A DNA stretch of 64,000 nt. Source: an uncultured Draconibacterium sp. (GTDB taxonomy: Bacteria; Bacteroidota; Bacteroidia; Bacteroidales; Prolixibacteraceae). Made by a program: the position numbers and the translations under genes. Below the pieces are notes generated by a model that was not told the origin of the DNA, made no database searches, and saw only the letters and a list, made by a program, of their open reading frames with translations. Below are positions 52,520-62,085 of the stretch, piece after piece; position 1 is the first letter of the stretch, and each line of letters starts with the position of its first letter. The DNA lies in contig NZ_OY782038.1 of assembly GCF_963677575.1 (NCBI RefSeq), forward strand, positions 3,041,501 through 3,105,500. Direction: 5' to 3'.

Positions 52520-54841
52520 TCAATGGATGAACAATATTTTTGTGATGTGGGTTTCTTCCCCGTTTTCATCGTTACAAAACACCAGGTACACTCCTGTTTT
52601 TACGCGGTTGCCGTTCAGGTTCTTTCCGTCCCAAACCGCCTGACCGCCAAACGAAGTAGTTTTGTACACCAGGTTTCCGCTGATATCGGTAATTTTCACA
52701 TCGGTATTTTCAATTAATCCGGCAATTGTAACAGGGCCATCATAGGTTTCGCGCACCGGGTTTGGATAAACGTAAACATCACTGTAAGTGTCCGCTCCGC
52801 CGGTTGCTTCACCCTGGTAAGAGATCAATCCCTTGTCAGTTCCCAAAAACACCTCGCCACTTTTCTGATTAATGGCAATTGACAGAATATTATTCGAAAG
52901 TAACGGACTGTTTTCGGTGGTGAAATGCAACACTTCAGCTTCGCCCGTTTCCGAGACCAAAAACACACCTGAATTTTGGGTTCCCAGCCATTTCCGGTTA
53001 GCACCGTCAACAGCAATGGCAGTAACGGTTTCGGTTTCCAGTAGCGGATGGTAAATACCGTCATTCAGATCGAGTCCGGGATGAGTGGCATAAAAGTTAT
53101 CCGAACTCCAAATCCGCGACGGATTGCTATACACCGCCACACCTTGCGCACTGCCAATCCAAATGGCACCTTCCTGATCTTCAGCAATTGAAAAAACATC
53201 ATGCATCGGGGTAATAATATTGTCGGTACCATTACTGAAATAGGTCTGCACCAATAATCTTCTTTTCTGGTCGCCGGTTTTATTAATTACATACGCATCG
53301 TGCCCCCCCGGAATGAGCATCCATTTGTCATCATTTTCATTCACAATAATTTTGGAAACATTGTATCTGTTGGCAATTTCAGGCAATTCAAATGATTCCC
53401 ATTCTCCCGATGGCGTTAACTTATGCAGGTTATGTGCGCACTCAGCATTGTTTACCCACAAGTTTCCTTCCGAGTCGAAACTCATACCCCCAACCCGTGT
53501 AAAAGGTTCGTTGGGTTGCTCCGGCAAAGCTGTTTCCAGCGGGCTGTTCAGGTTATAATATCGTTCCACCAGCTCATCGTTACGGTACTCCAGCAATCCT
53601 CCGCCCCAGCTGGCAACAAAAAAATGATCCGGATCGCGGGGATCCACTTCAATAGCCAGAATGTTATGAAAACCTGTCAGCTCGGGATGTGTTTCTTCGG
53701 TAAAATACGTCCAGCCATCGTTGCCAAAACGCTGAAAGAGTGGCCTGACATAACCTACTGTACTACCCGGAGTCATCCAGACTTCTGAGTTAAAAGCACC
53801 TACAAAAAACATGTTATTATTAATCGGTCCGGGAGGTAAGGTTTGCTCAAAACTTTCGCCATAATAGCGCACCAACACTTCGTTGTTATCAGCAATCCAA
53901 ATCGAGCCGTCGGCAGATACACCTGCACTTCTCGGGTCGATACTATCTTCCGTTCGGTTACCAAATTCGTAAGTATCAATCCGTCCAATTAGCGAATGAT
54001 TACTGTCGATGATAAACACCACTTCGCGGCTGGCAATTATCAGATACCCACCGTTGCTTTGCATATCAAAAGCATAATGTATGGAAGAATTGTAGGGTTC
54101 CCAGGTGTTATTATTCAAAATGAACATTTCATCCTGGTACCACTCACTGGCGGCGTAATTGGCAATAATATTCCCGGCATGATAAACCAAATGATTAAAA
54201 ATACCGTCGGGATGTGGAATATCATCCACATGAATCCAGTTCGCAAAATTGGCCAGATTCGGTTCATTTTTATCGGCCCGGTAAATTCCCTGGTTGGTAG
54301 CTGCAAAAATCGAACTGTTATCCACTTCTATATCATTTACTTCCAACGATGATCCACCGTCGCCAATATAATAAGTATCTTTCACCTCCTTACGATCCAT
54401 ATCCAGCACTACAATCCCAAAACCACAGGCCAAATACGCCTCATTTTCCGAGAAAGAAATGTTATTGATAACCTTGTTGCCGGCAATTGTTTTCCGCTTT
54501 ATATCCGAGAGGTTAACCACTTCGCCATCATCATAAAGCAAATCGATATTACTGTTTGAATAAGCTATTACCAGCACCTGATTTTGCTCGCTGTAAGCAA
54601 TAGTGCTTACTCCAAAATCGGATAACTGAATGGCGTCGTCAAATTTATTAACACTGTTGTCTTCCAGATCGTAATAAAACAGTCCGCCCTCGGTAACGCA
54701 GAAAACTTTATTTGGCGAAACCGCAATTTTACTGGCGTTATTATACGAAAGATAATCTTGCCACGACCCCTGTTCGCGCTGGGCTTGAGAAACAAAAAAC
54801 GTCAGTAAAATTAGTGCAGAAAGTATAAATCTTCTCATCAT
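52520..54841 (-). CDS. porZ: type IX secretion protein PorZ (beta-propeller sortase component)
   Basis: 773 residues, the normal PorZ length. A signal peptide ends at VSQAQ. The mature protein begins GSWQDYLSYNNASKIAVSPNKVFC, the hallmark PorZ start, with two seven-bladed propeller regions of repeated WIGT/IWIADN/GGLLEY type blades. A C-terminal type A sorting-like domain (VYVYPNPVR … VKITDISGNLVY … GVYLVFC … THITKILFI) ends the chain. PorZ helps the surface sortase complex deliver anionic lipopolysaccharide for attaching T9SS cargo. It directly abuts the rdgB-like stop codon (TAAATG). Secreted cargo in this window includes the amylase at 22121. Confidence 0.9.
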   Translation of the reverse strand: MMRRFILSALILLTFFVSQAQREQGSWQDYLSYNNASKIAVSPNKVFCVTEGGLFYYDLEDNSVNKFDDAIQLSDFGVSTIAYSEQNQVLVIAYSNSNIDLLYDDGEVVNLSDIKRKTIAGNKVINNISFSENEAYLACGFGIVVLDMDRKEVKDTYYIGDGGSSLEVNDIEVDNSSIFAATNQGIYRADKNEPNLANFANWIHVDDIPHPDGIFNHLVYHAGNIIANYAASEWYQDEMFILNNNTWEPYNSSIHYAFDMQSNGGYLIIASREVVFIIDSNHSLIGRIDTYEFGNRTEDSIDPRSAGVSADGSIWIADNNEVLVRYYGESFEQTLPPGPINNNMFFVGAFNSEVWMTPGSTVGYVRPLFQRFGNDGWTYFTEETHPELTGFHNILAIEVDPRDPDHFFVASWGGGLLEYRNDELVERYYNLNSPLETALPEQPNEPFTRVGGMSFDSEGNLWVNNAECAHNLHKLTPSGEWESFELPEIANRYNVSKIIVNENDDKWMLIPGGHDAYVINKTGDQKRRLLVQTYFSNGTDNIITPMHDVFSIAEDQEGAIWIGSAQGVAVYSNPSRIWSSDNFYATHPGLDLNDGIYHPLLETETVTAIAVDGANRKWLGTQNSGVFLVSETGEAEVLHFTTENSPLLSNNILSIAINQKSGEVFLGTDKGLISYQGEATGGADTYSDVYVYPNPVRETYDGPVTIAGLIENTDVKITDISGNLVYKTTSFGGQAVWDGKNLNGNRVKTGVYLVFCNDENGEETHITKILFIH

Positions 54842-55420
54842 TTAATCGAGCTTTTTCAAATAGTCGACCAGTTTTTGTACGGCTCTTCCCCGGTGACTGA
54901 TCTTGCTTTTATCTTCGAGGCCCATTTCGGCAAACGATTGGTCGAGTCCTTCGGGTTTAAAAATGGGATCATAACCAAATCCCGAATCGCCACGTTTTTT
55001 CGTTAATATTTCGCCGTTTACGATGCCTTCAAATTGTTCCTCTTCACCATCAATAACCAACGAAATTACAGTTCTAAAACGTGCATTTCTATCATTTATT
55101 TTAGCCAGTTTTTCGAGTACCTTCTGCATGTTCGCCTCTGAGTTTTTGTCTTCGCCGGCATAACGTGCCGAGAAAACTCCAGGCTCTCCGTTCAGGGCTT
55201 CGATTTCCAATCCGGTGTCGTCGGCAAAACAATTCATTCCGAATTTGTCGTAGATGTAATAAGCTTTCTGGCTGGCATTTCCTTCGAGTGTAGGCTGTTC
55301 CTCAGGGATTTCATCGAAACATTCAATATCTTTTAAGCTAAGCAGGGTAAAATGATTGCCCAAAATAGCCTGTAATTCTTCCAGTTTATGTTTGTTGTTT
55401 GTTGCAAAAACGAGCTTCAT
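54842..55420 (-). CDS. non-canonical purine NTP pyrophosphatase (RdgB/HAM1 family)
   Basis: 192 residues. The N-terminus MKLVFATNNKHKLEELQAIL, the DDTGLEIEALNGEPGVFSARYAGE block and the GFGYDPIF … SFAEM … KSKISHRGRA block are the family signature. It hydrolyses dITP, ITP and XTP to monophosphates, keeping damaged purines out of nucleic acids. The overlap-free TAAATG junction with porZ suggests translational coupling of two functionally unrelated proteins. Confidence 0.95.
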   Translation of the reverse strand: MKLVFATNNKHKLEELQAILGNHFTLLSLKDIECFDEIPEEQPTLEGNASQKAYYIYDKFGMNCFADDTGLEIEALNGEPGVFSARYAGEDKNSEANMQKVLEKLAKINDRNARFRTVISLVIDGEEEQFEGIVNGEILTKKRGDSGFGYDPIFKPEGLDQSFAEMGLEDKSKISHRGRAVQKLVDYLKKLD

Positions 55421-55486
55421 AATCGAATAATTTTACGTAAAAATAAGAAAATGGCTCTACTTTGCAGGCACTTTCAGCTATTGCTT

Positions 55487-58400
55487 CTAATTTCCATTAC
55501 TCATTTTCACTTTTAGGTTATCAACATCAAACCGGGCTTGTGTTCTGTTCCACAAATAAATATGAATCACATCTCCCGTAAGCAAATCAAAATCAACTGT
55601 TTTTACTACGGCAAATCGCGACCAGCTACCTGTCTCATACGTGAAATCACTTATTTTTCGGGTATAATAGTCCAATTCCTCTTTCCCCCGCGATACGGCA
55701 ATAACCATATTTACCTCCGAAAGTATTTCGGGGAATCGCAAATCACCCAACACCACAATTTTTTGCCGATCGTTGATTTCCTCATCGACGGTAATTTCTA
55801 AATCAGCTCCCCATTTTTGAGATGGCAAAAAGGTGTAATAACTATTTGTTGAAATCGAGTCGGTTCTAATTCTACTCTTATCGATCTCCCAAAAGCTATT
55901 TGTTCCCGGCTCAAAATCCTCATCAAACTCAGAAGTTATATTGTCTCCTTTCCCGGCCAGAATAAATCCCGAATTTCCGGAAATCATCTTGTTTTCCACC
56001 TTAGAGAAATAGGAAGTAAACAGCTCCTTCACTTCTGGGCTAATGGCACCATTCACCCAAGCCAGCGCAAATTGCCGCGAGTGCGTTTTGGCCAGCACCT
56101 TACCAAAAGCGGCCACACTCATATTGTCATCCAAATAAAACTGATGATCGGTATTTGGCACCTCAACCTGAGCACTTGAGGCATAACTCAAAAACGTTGT
56201 AATATCGGTCTTTTTGCACTTCTTTAACGCTACAAATTCTTGTGTGATTTCGGGCAATAATCTGCTTTTACTTTTATGATAGCACCATCTGTTAATCCCG
56301 CTGAAAGCAGTAAAAAACAGCACAAATCCGACGCCCATCCACAATGTGATTCGCCTTTGATTTGTATGCTCTTTCCAATGCATAAAAAGAAGCAGGCTTG
56401 CCAAAAACAGCAGCACCAGCATCGAAACAACAAAGAATACAAGTATGACTTTGTTACCATAACTGAATTGAACGACATGTTCTCCTGCCGGAACGAGCGT
56501 GCCCATTAAAGCATAGTTTGCCGGAACTATTTTCTGCTCTTTTCCGTCGATGGTCACCTTCCAACCTGAGTAGTAATTTTGTTGAAAAACCAGCAACTGC
56601 TCATTTTGGATTTCAGTATACACAACGATTTCCTTCGGTGAAAAGCTCTTTATTTCTAATTTACCCTCCCGATGATCTTGTAATGTTTTTCCATTGATCA
56701 ATTGCAAGTCGGAGGATTCCAACAAAACGGTTTTCGGGCCAATGTTAGCCGTGTCACCTTTTGCTCTTACATCATCGGAAAAGAAAAAAAGTGGCTGCTT
56801 TTTCAGCATTTCCAGTAGCTCCGGAAAATCATCGCTCAACGTTGAATAACCATCCGTTTTAAAAGATACCAACCCGTCGAATGTGGGACGTTTTGGAAAC
56901 ACATTGTTGTTTCTCCAGGTAAATTTACCGGATGCATTTTTGTCAGAATTTTCGCCAATCGGATGCAACTCCGGAATAGGAAAACCTTTGGGTTTTGAAT
57001 CTAAATACCCCTGAAATTCAATAGGATCAATATCGCTAACGACCGTGTAATGCAAATTCAGCTGCGTTGAAATAATCCCGTCGATGGCAAACAGAATTAC
57101 AACTATTGCGGGCAAATATTTTTGTTTTCGTTTGAGAATCAATACCAGAAAAAAGCAGCCTATTAACAACAAATGGATAATGCCCTGCAAAACAAAAGCC
57201 TCATTAATTGTAGCTTTTTGCAAACGCTCGGCCAACGATAAATTGAAGTCGAAAAGTACAACAGATTCAAGCTTGCCCACTGATTGTACAAGCACAAACA
57301 GAATAAAGATTGCCACCAGACCAACAATCGCCAACAATCTCTTTTTATCTACCGATTTAAGATCATCGAGCCTACAATTAAGCCCCGCATAAGCCAGAAA
57401 ACCAAATATACTAAGTGCTCTAAAAATCGATGGATATTTAAACATGTTCATGAAAGGGAAATAATCATACAGAAATTCCCTCAAAAAAAACTGGCTGCCC
57501 AGAGCTGTTAACAAAGCAAATACCGCGAACAACAAAAAGACCACACCTATTTTTTGTTTTATTTTACCGGTTACCGCGTGAATGAATAACACAACTCCAA
57601 ATAGCCCGAAATATGCATTCGACATGGATGGATCGGTGTTAAAGTAAGCCACATCGGTTGTTGTGCTGTATGGAAATAAGAACGACCAAAATGAGCGTAA
57701 AGTGAACGGGTGCCTTAATACGGCTTCAAGTGATAAACCGGCATAACGGCTTAAATAGGGTTGTGCCTGCGAATAAGCCAGCAACAACACAGAACTTCCA
57801 ACAAGTACAACTCCCGCCAAAATCAGATGATAAACAAGAAGACGCTTAACACTCTCCTTTCTCTTGAAGAATAGAATCAGATAGTAGATAAAAATACCCA
57901 GCAACAAATAGGAAAGAATTATTGTGATACCCGGATAGCTGGCAAAAACCATCAATAAAAATACGAGGCTCAGGCGTACCAAACTTTTTGATTCAGGCTG
58001 CCTTGCAAACTTCACATAAGCGGCTACAACAAGGGGCAACAATGCATATCCGGCGATAAACCCGAGATGCTGTGCATTGCCCACCGTAAAACCGGATAGC
58101 ATATAAGCAATTGCCAGCGAAAGCGCCAGCAATTCGTCTACTTTGAACCGTTGCAGAAAATATCTGAAGTTGACTCCGGCCAGAAAAACATAAGCTAAAA
58201 AAACATACTGAAGGGTAATATTCGAATAACCAAACATATTGGCAATCAACCAAAACTCCGGATTAAAAACGGAAACCAGGTCGGCATAAAAAGGCACACC
58301 GTACAACATGTATGGATTCCAAAACGGAAAAATATTATTTAAAACTGCTTCAGAAAAAAAGTAGCGCGCCGGTAAATAGGCATCCACAAAATCCCATTTC

Positions 58401-58498
58401 ATGCCATTTTGAAGAAAAGCTACCTGCCAAAAGGCTACAATACAAACAGCAAATAATAGAATGCTTCCGTACTTTTTTATGAAATGGTCGATTTTCAA
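55487..58498 (-). CDS. YfhO-family polytopic membrane protein
   Basis: 1,003 residues with many hydrophobic helices in the first ~480 residues and two more around 680-740, and large soluble regions between (about 490-670) and after (about 760-1003). The N-terminal loop WDFVDAYLPARYFF … FPFWNPYMLYGVPFYADLVS and the helices that follow match YfhO/GT-C-like membrane proteins, thought to act in glycosylation or lipoteichoic-acid modification in Firmicutes. The second soluble region contains YYSGWKVTIDGKEQKIVPANYALMG, a common segment in the Bacteroidota family. The C-terminal ~240 residues look like a jelly-roll binding domain. Function in this organism is unknown. Confidence 0.88.
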   Translation of the reverse strand: MKIDHFIKKYGSILLFAVCIVAFWQVAFLQNGMKWDFVDAYLPARYFFSEAVLNNIFPFWNPYMLYGVPFYADLVSVFNPEFWLIANMFGYSNITLQYVFLAYVFLAGVNFRYFLQRFKVDELLALSLAIAYMLSGFTVGNAQHLGFIAGYALLPLVVAAYVKFARQPESKSLVRLSLVFLLMVFASYPGITIILSYLLLGIFIYYLILFFKRKESVKRLLVYHLILAGVVLVGSSVLLLAYSQAQPYLSRYAGLSLEAVLRHPFTLRSFWSFLFPYSTTTDVAYFNTDPSMSNAYFGLFGVVLFIHAVTGKIKQKIGVVFLLFAVFALLTALGSQFFLREFLYDYFPFMNMFKYPSIFRALSIFGFLAYAGLNCRLDDLKSVDKKRLLAIVGLVAIFILFVLVQSVGKLESVVLFDFNLSLAERLQKATINEAFVLQGIIHLLLIGCFFLVLILKRKQKYLPAIVVILFAIDGIISTQLNLHYTVVSDIDPIEFQGYLDSKPKGFPIPELHPIGENSDKNASGKFTWRNNNVFPKRPTFDGLVSFKTDGYSTLSDDFPELLEMLKKQPLFFFSDDVRAKGDTANIGPKTVLLESSDLQLINGKTLQDHREGKLEIKSFSPKEIVVYTEIQNEQLLVFQQNYYSGWKVTIDGKEQKIVPANYALMGTLVPAGEHVVQFSYGNKVILVFFVVSMLVLLFLASLLLFMHWKEHTNQRRITLWMGVGFVLFFTAFSGINRWCYHKSKSRLLPEITQEFVALKKCKKTDITTFLSYASSAQVEVPNTDHQFYLDDNMSVAAFGKVLAKTHSRQFALAWVNGAISPEVKELFTSYFSKVENKMISGNSGFILAGKGDNITSEFDEDFEPGTNSFWEIDKSRIRTDSISTNSYYTFLPSQKWGADLEITVDEEINDRQKIVVLGDLRFPEILSEVNMVIAVSRGKEELDYYTRKISDFTYETGSWSRFAVVKTVDFDLLTGDVIHIYLWNRTQARFDVDNLKVKMSNGN

Positions 58499-58585
58499 AT
58501 TAGTTGAAAAAATTAGATTAAAATATCCGGGCTATTGAATCATAAAATGATTCACAAAATAAGAAAACCTTTAAAATTTTTGCAT

Positions 58586-58613
58586 AAAAAAACCGCTTGA
58601 TCTTAATCAGCGG
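58586..58613 (-). terminator. terminator of the ArsR-family gene
   Basis: CCGCTTGAT and ATCAGCGG pair with one bulged base; the minus-strand stem is followed by seven T. It lies 25 bp after the stop codon. Confidence 0.8.
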
Positions 58614-58637
58614 CTTTTCCTATCGTAATAATTTCTT

Positions 58638-58940
58638 TTAATCGCAGGTGCAGGTTTCCAGACAATCAACAATCTGGCTCAAAATATTGTATCTCAAGTA
58701 GTAATAAGTGTTTTTCCCTTCGCGCTTCGAGCACAAAACACCTTTGTCGCGCAAAATGCCCAAGTGATGCGATGTGGTTGACTGCTCAATTTTTAGCAGT
58801 TCGTGGATCTCGGTAACTGTTAATTTTTTTCCTCCCTCCAAGTGCTTCAAAATCGCAATTCGCATCGGATGCGCCATTGCTTTCAGCATGCTGGCAGCGA
58901 CCTCCAACCGTTCAACGTTTATCTCCTTGATATCTACCAT
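58638..58940 (-). CDS. ArsR-family metal or redox-responsive repressor
   Basis: 100 residues. The winged helix is clear: AASMLKAMAHPMRIAILKHLEGGKKLTVTEIHELLKIEQSTTSHHLGILRDKGVLCSKREGKN. Cysteines occur in the wing region (VLCSKR) and at the very end (DCLETCTCD), an arrangement that could bind a soft metal or act as a thiol switch. The usual ELCVCD arsenic motif in helix alpha-3 is missing (EIHELLKIEQ instead). A perfect dyad overlaps its own -7 box, supporting autorepression. No transporter or detoxification gene is adjacent; the divergent neighbour makes polyprenyl diphosphate. Confidence 0.93.
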   Translation of the reverse strand: MVDIKEINVERLEVAASMLKAMAHPMRIAILKHLEGGKKLTVTEIHELLKIEQSTTSHHLGILRDKGVLCSKREGKNTYYYLRYNILSQIVDCLETCTCD

Positions 58941-58959
58941 GGTTATACCTTTAAAAATG

Positions 58960-58977
58960 CAAATATATAAATATTTG
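58960..58977. promoter_or_regulatory. ArsR operator overlapping the arsR-type -7 box
   Basis: CAAATAT and ATATTTG are perfect 7-bp arms around ATAA. The minus-strand reading of the left arm (58960-58967) is TATATTTG, an exact -7 box, 20 bp before the ATG. A repressor bound to the dyad would cover the promoter. Confidence 0.65.
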
Positions 58978-59116
58978 AGACTTGTTTACTGCTTTTTGGC
59001 GTGCGGATATCTAACATTTGTACAAAATCCGTAATTTTTAGATTTTTTAAATAAAATGTCTGTTTTTATTTAAAATTATTCTAAGTTCGTTCATCGAAAA
59101 TGAAGCGGAAAAAGGA

Positions 59117-60091
59117 ATGACCACGATAAATAAAATAAAGGCCCCAATTGAACAGGAACTACATGATTTTGAGCCTTATTTTAAGAAATCGTTGCAAAGC
59201 GATATTCCTTTGCTGGCAACCGTTTTAAACTTCCTTTATCGTACCAAAGGCAAGCAACTTCGCCCCATGTTTGTGTTCTTATCGGCAAAATTGCACGGCG
59301 GAACCAATGAGTCTTCAAAATTGGCAGCCTGTTCGGTTGAATTATTGCACACTGCCACGCTGGTGCACGACGATGTTGTTGACGAATCGTATGAACGCCG
59401 CGGATCGTTTTCGGTTAAAGCACTCTGGAAGAACAAACTGGCTGTTTTGGTGGGCGATTATATTTTGGCCCGCGGACTGCTACTGCAACTCGAAAGCAAA
59501 AAATACAACTTCCTGCACTTGATTTCGCGCGCTGTTCAGGATATGGCCGAGGGAGAAATCCTGCAGATGAAAAAGAGCCGCAAACTCGACATCGACGATG
59601 AAACCTATTTCGAGATCATCCGCAAAAAAACAGCTTCACTAATTGCAACCAGCATGGCCATTGGCGCTGCATCGGCAATTGATGATGAAGTGATTATTGA
59701 AAGAATGTACAGCATCGGGCAAGATGCCGGCATTGCTTTCCAGATAAAAGATGATATTTTCGATTACCAGTCGAAAGGCCTGCTGGGTAAACCAACGGGA
59801 AACGACATAAAGGAAAAGAAAATTACCCTGCCTCTACTTCATGTGCTGAATGAAGCCGACCGATCGGAACGGAAACGGATTTTGAGGCTGATAAAACGCA
59901 AGAATAACAGCTCGGCAGTTGTTGAAGAGCTCATTCAGCTGGTAACGGAAAAAGGCGGTCTTGAATACGCCGAGCAAAAAATGAATGAGTTTAAAGACCG
60001 GGCAATTGCCGGCTTAAAAGAATTCCCGGATTGTGAAGCACGCGAATCACTTATCGAACTGATGAACTACATTGCTACCCGCAAAAAATAA
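59117..60091 (+). CDS. polyprenyl diphosphate synthase
   Basis: 324 residues of the trans-prenyltransferase fold. The first aspartate-rich motif is DDVVD (85-89, in LVHDDVVDES) and the second is DDIFD (about 214, in FQIKDDIFDYQ). GKQLRP (45-50) and the DEVIIERMYSIGQDAGIAFQ block are also present. It extends allylic diphosphates with isopentenyl units, most likely making the side chain of menaquinone; octa- or heptaprenyl length cannot be told by eye. AAAAAGGA 5 bp before the ATG is an unusually good ribosome-binding site for this phylum. The 3' end overlaps the convergent DUF2797 gene by 25 bp. Confidence 0.95.
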   Translation: MTTINKIKAPIEQELHDFEPYFKKSLQSDIPLLATVLNFLYRTKGKQLRPMFVFLSAKLHGGTNESSKLAACSVELLHTATLVHDDVVDESYERRGSFSVKALWKNKLAVLVGDYILARGLLLQLESKKYNFLHLISRAVQDMAEGEILQMKKSRKLDIDDETYFEIIRKKTASLIATSMAIGAASAIDDEVIIERMYSIGQDAGIAFQIKDDIFDYQSKGLLGKPTGNDIKEKKITLPLLHVLNEADRSERKRILRLIKRKNNSSAVVEELIQLVTEKGGLEYAEQKMNEFKDRAIAGLKEFPDCEARESLIELMNYIATRKK

Positions 60092-60864
60092 CCATTGTGT
60101 TTTCTGATATTTAAAACCCGGCTATCGTCGAAAATTAAATACTGCCCTTTTATGCCGGCCAGTGTTCCCGTAACTTCAGGGAGTTTATCAAAACCAATAC
60201 TTTTAATTTTCACAGGAAACTGCTCAACCGGATAATTTATTTCGGTAACCTCATTTTCCGTATCCATGTATTTCTGCAATTCCAACGGTAGCATATTGGC
60301 AATACGTTCTTTTTCGTCTGCCAGATCAAAATCTTTTAAGACTTCGTTTTTCAGCATCGACCGCCAGTTGGTTTTATCGGTAAAATGATCTTTTAGAAAC
60401 ACCTCAATAACTCCGGCAATATGGCGGTTTGGAGTTTTTGCAATTTTAATGGCATAACTAGCTCCCTGATCGATCCAACGCGTAGGAATTTGATGCTCGC
60501 GGGTAACACCAACTTTTAATGCACTCGACACGGCCAGGTACACAAAATGGTCGATCAGATCATGTTTTTCGGCCCACTCAATATCGCGTGCAATTCCAAA
60601 ATGTGCTTTCGACAACTCGGGACGAATAATCGATTCGCTTGCCTCGGGAGCGGTTTGAAGACAGTTGTAACAAAATCCCTGGCTAAACGATGTTTTCGTT
60701 TTCTTTCCACACGACACACAATTAATCTGCCCGTCAAATTTCATCGAGATTTCTTTCCCGATCAGCGCATTCATATCAATTTTTTCGTCGCCAATGGGTA
60801 GTGTATATTTTACCGGCGCATTAAGCTCGGTAATCATTTTTCGTATGTTGCCTTCGTATTGCAT
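60067..60864 (-). CDS. DUF2797 zinc-ribbon-like protein
   Basis: 265 residues from the ATG at 60864; an upstream start at 60909 would add 15 residues. The N-terminal third has a four-cysteine motif, CVSCGKKTKTSFSQGFCYNC, typical of a zinc ribbon in DUF2797. Other blocks: HLVYLA-like FVYLAVSSALKVGVTREHQIPTRWIDQGASYAIKIAKTPNRHIAGVIEVFLK, resembling a GIY-YIG-like fold, and a small C-terminal beta domain (TGTLAGIKGQYLIF). Function is not established for the family. Confidence 0.87.
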   Translation of the reverse strand: MQYEGNIRKMITELNAPVKYTLPIGDEKIDMNALIGKEISMKFDGQINCVSCGKKTKTSFSQGFCYNCLQTAPEASESIIRPELSKAHFGIARDIEWAEKHDLIDHFVYLAVSSALKVGVTREHQIPTRWIDQGASYAIKIAKTPNRHIAGVIEVFLKDHFTDKTNWRSMLKNEVLKDFDLADEKERIANMLPLELQKYMDTENEVTEINYPVEQFPVKIKSIGFDKLPEVTGTLAGIKGQYLIFDDSRVLNIRKHNGYFLRVAM

Positions 60865-61026
60865 GATTTGTATTTTTCTGACGTGAAAATAAGACAAAAT
60901 GTGTATCATACAGTTTTTGTATTATTTTTTAATTTGAATTATTCATCACAGAATTGCGAAAAGTCTAATGCGACGTAAGTTTCGTTCCCTTTTTCGATAC
61001 TCAAAAATGGACTCAACTAAGTCGGG

Positions 61027-61081
61027 ATTAACCCGGACAAACATGACAATTGCTATAATCAAATGAATTATCCGGGTTAAT
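61027..61081. repeat. perfect 11-bp inverted repeat in an intergenic gap
   Basis: ATTAACCCGGA (61027-61037) and TCCGGGTTAAT (61071-61081) flank 33 bases. A second, smaller stem (ATGCTGAA / TTCTGCAT) lies at 61181-61201. The 60865-61245 gap holds no convincing gene. The stems look like remnants of dispersed palindromic repeats rather than terminators, as neither is followed by a T-run. Confidence 0.5.
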
Positions 61082-61245
61082 TTGAATGTCCGCAATTAGT
61101 CACAACCGACAAGTCTCCCCGTCTGTAAGCTGACAGATCCAGAATGTTTCCCGCAAACAACTAACTTTCAGACGCAAAAGATGCTGAAACAAGTTCTGCA
61201 TGACGAGCCATAAATAACTATGTAATTGATTGAGTATTAATTCTT

Positions 61246-62013
61246 TTAATCATCGAAACCCGGTCGTTTAAATTCCATTACGCCGGGAAATGTTTTTAGC
61301 ATTTGCTTTCTTATTTGCGACAGATCTAGTAAAAACTGTAGAATCTCATCTTCCATTTCTTTAAAACCGGAGTAAAACACCGAAAGAGCATCCATTGATC
61401 GTTTAATTCCGATTATAGCAATTTTTGCCGATCCAAGGTTATCGGCGTATAAACCGTATTCGTCGTTGGGATCGTTTTGCCGCTGCTCCAGTTCCAAATG
61501 AGCACGGTGAACTTTGGCCCCTATAAAAGCACTGTACCACTGAATTACCTCAGCTGCATCGCGGTATTTTATCATCGAAGCATCGTCGTCAATCATTACC
61601 AGATTTTCAGCTTTGGTCTCGAAAAACTCCTTGTTCTCATTCATCCATTTATGAATGTTGATTCCGTAGTTCCGCGCTTGTACTTCCAGTGGTGTTTCTT
61701 TGTGTTCAGGCAATTCAATATCTTCAACATCGCTCAGATCGATCCCCTCTTTGTCGGCATCCTCTTCAATCATTTCCATGGTCACTTCCCAGGCCAGGCG
61801 AATCTGGTCCCAAAAGTTTTTGTTCTCTTCATCGGGATTTAGAGAATCTTCTTCAACTTTGTTTTCCTGTTCGTGTAAGTAGGTCAAACATTTCTGCGTC
61901 ATTGTACAACGTTCGCACCAACGATCGCAATAGTTGTAAATCCCCGGAACGAGATCTTTTCTGTTCGCCAGATCGAGTAGGGTTCGTTTAAAGTGTTCTT
62001 TCTTCGATTTCAT
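61246..62013 (-). CDS. unknown cytoplasmic protein with a Cx3Cx2Cx5C cluster
   Basis: 255 residues from the ATG at 62013; a TTG at 62052 would add 13 residues. I do not recognise the family. Near the N-terminus four cysteines (Cys29, 33, 36, 42) form C-x3-C-x2-C-x5-C in YNYCDRWCERCTMTQKC, able to bind zinc or an iron-sulfur cluster. The rest is mainly helical and acidic, with no signal peptide or membrane segment: EDADKEGIDLSDVEDIELPEH, then a helical bundle (AEVIQWYSAFIGAKVHRAHLEL, IIGIKRSMDALSVFYSGF). The first three cysteines copy the radical-SAM spacing, but no SAM-binding barrel follows. It lies between the DUF2797 gene and an M28 peptidase, all on the minus strand. Confidence 0.75.
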   Translation of the reverse strand: MKSKKEHFKRTLLDLANRKDLVPGIYNYCDRWCERCTMTQKCLTYLHEQENKVEEDSLNPDEENKNFWDQIRLAWEVTMEMIEEDADKEGIDLSDVEDIELPEHKETPLEVQARNYGINIHKWMNENKEFFETKAENLVMIDDDASMIKYRDAAEVIQWYSAFIGAKVHRAHLELEQRQNDPNDEYGLYADNLGSAKIAIIGIKRSMDALSVFYSGFKEMEDEILQFLLDLSQIRKQMLKTFPGVMEFKRPGFDD

Positions 62014-62085
62014 AGGTGCCACACAAGTAGTATTAGCAGAGTAACAAGACAAATCGATAAAAAGTTGAACCGATTTTTGCCGCTG

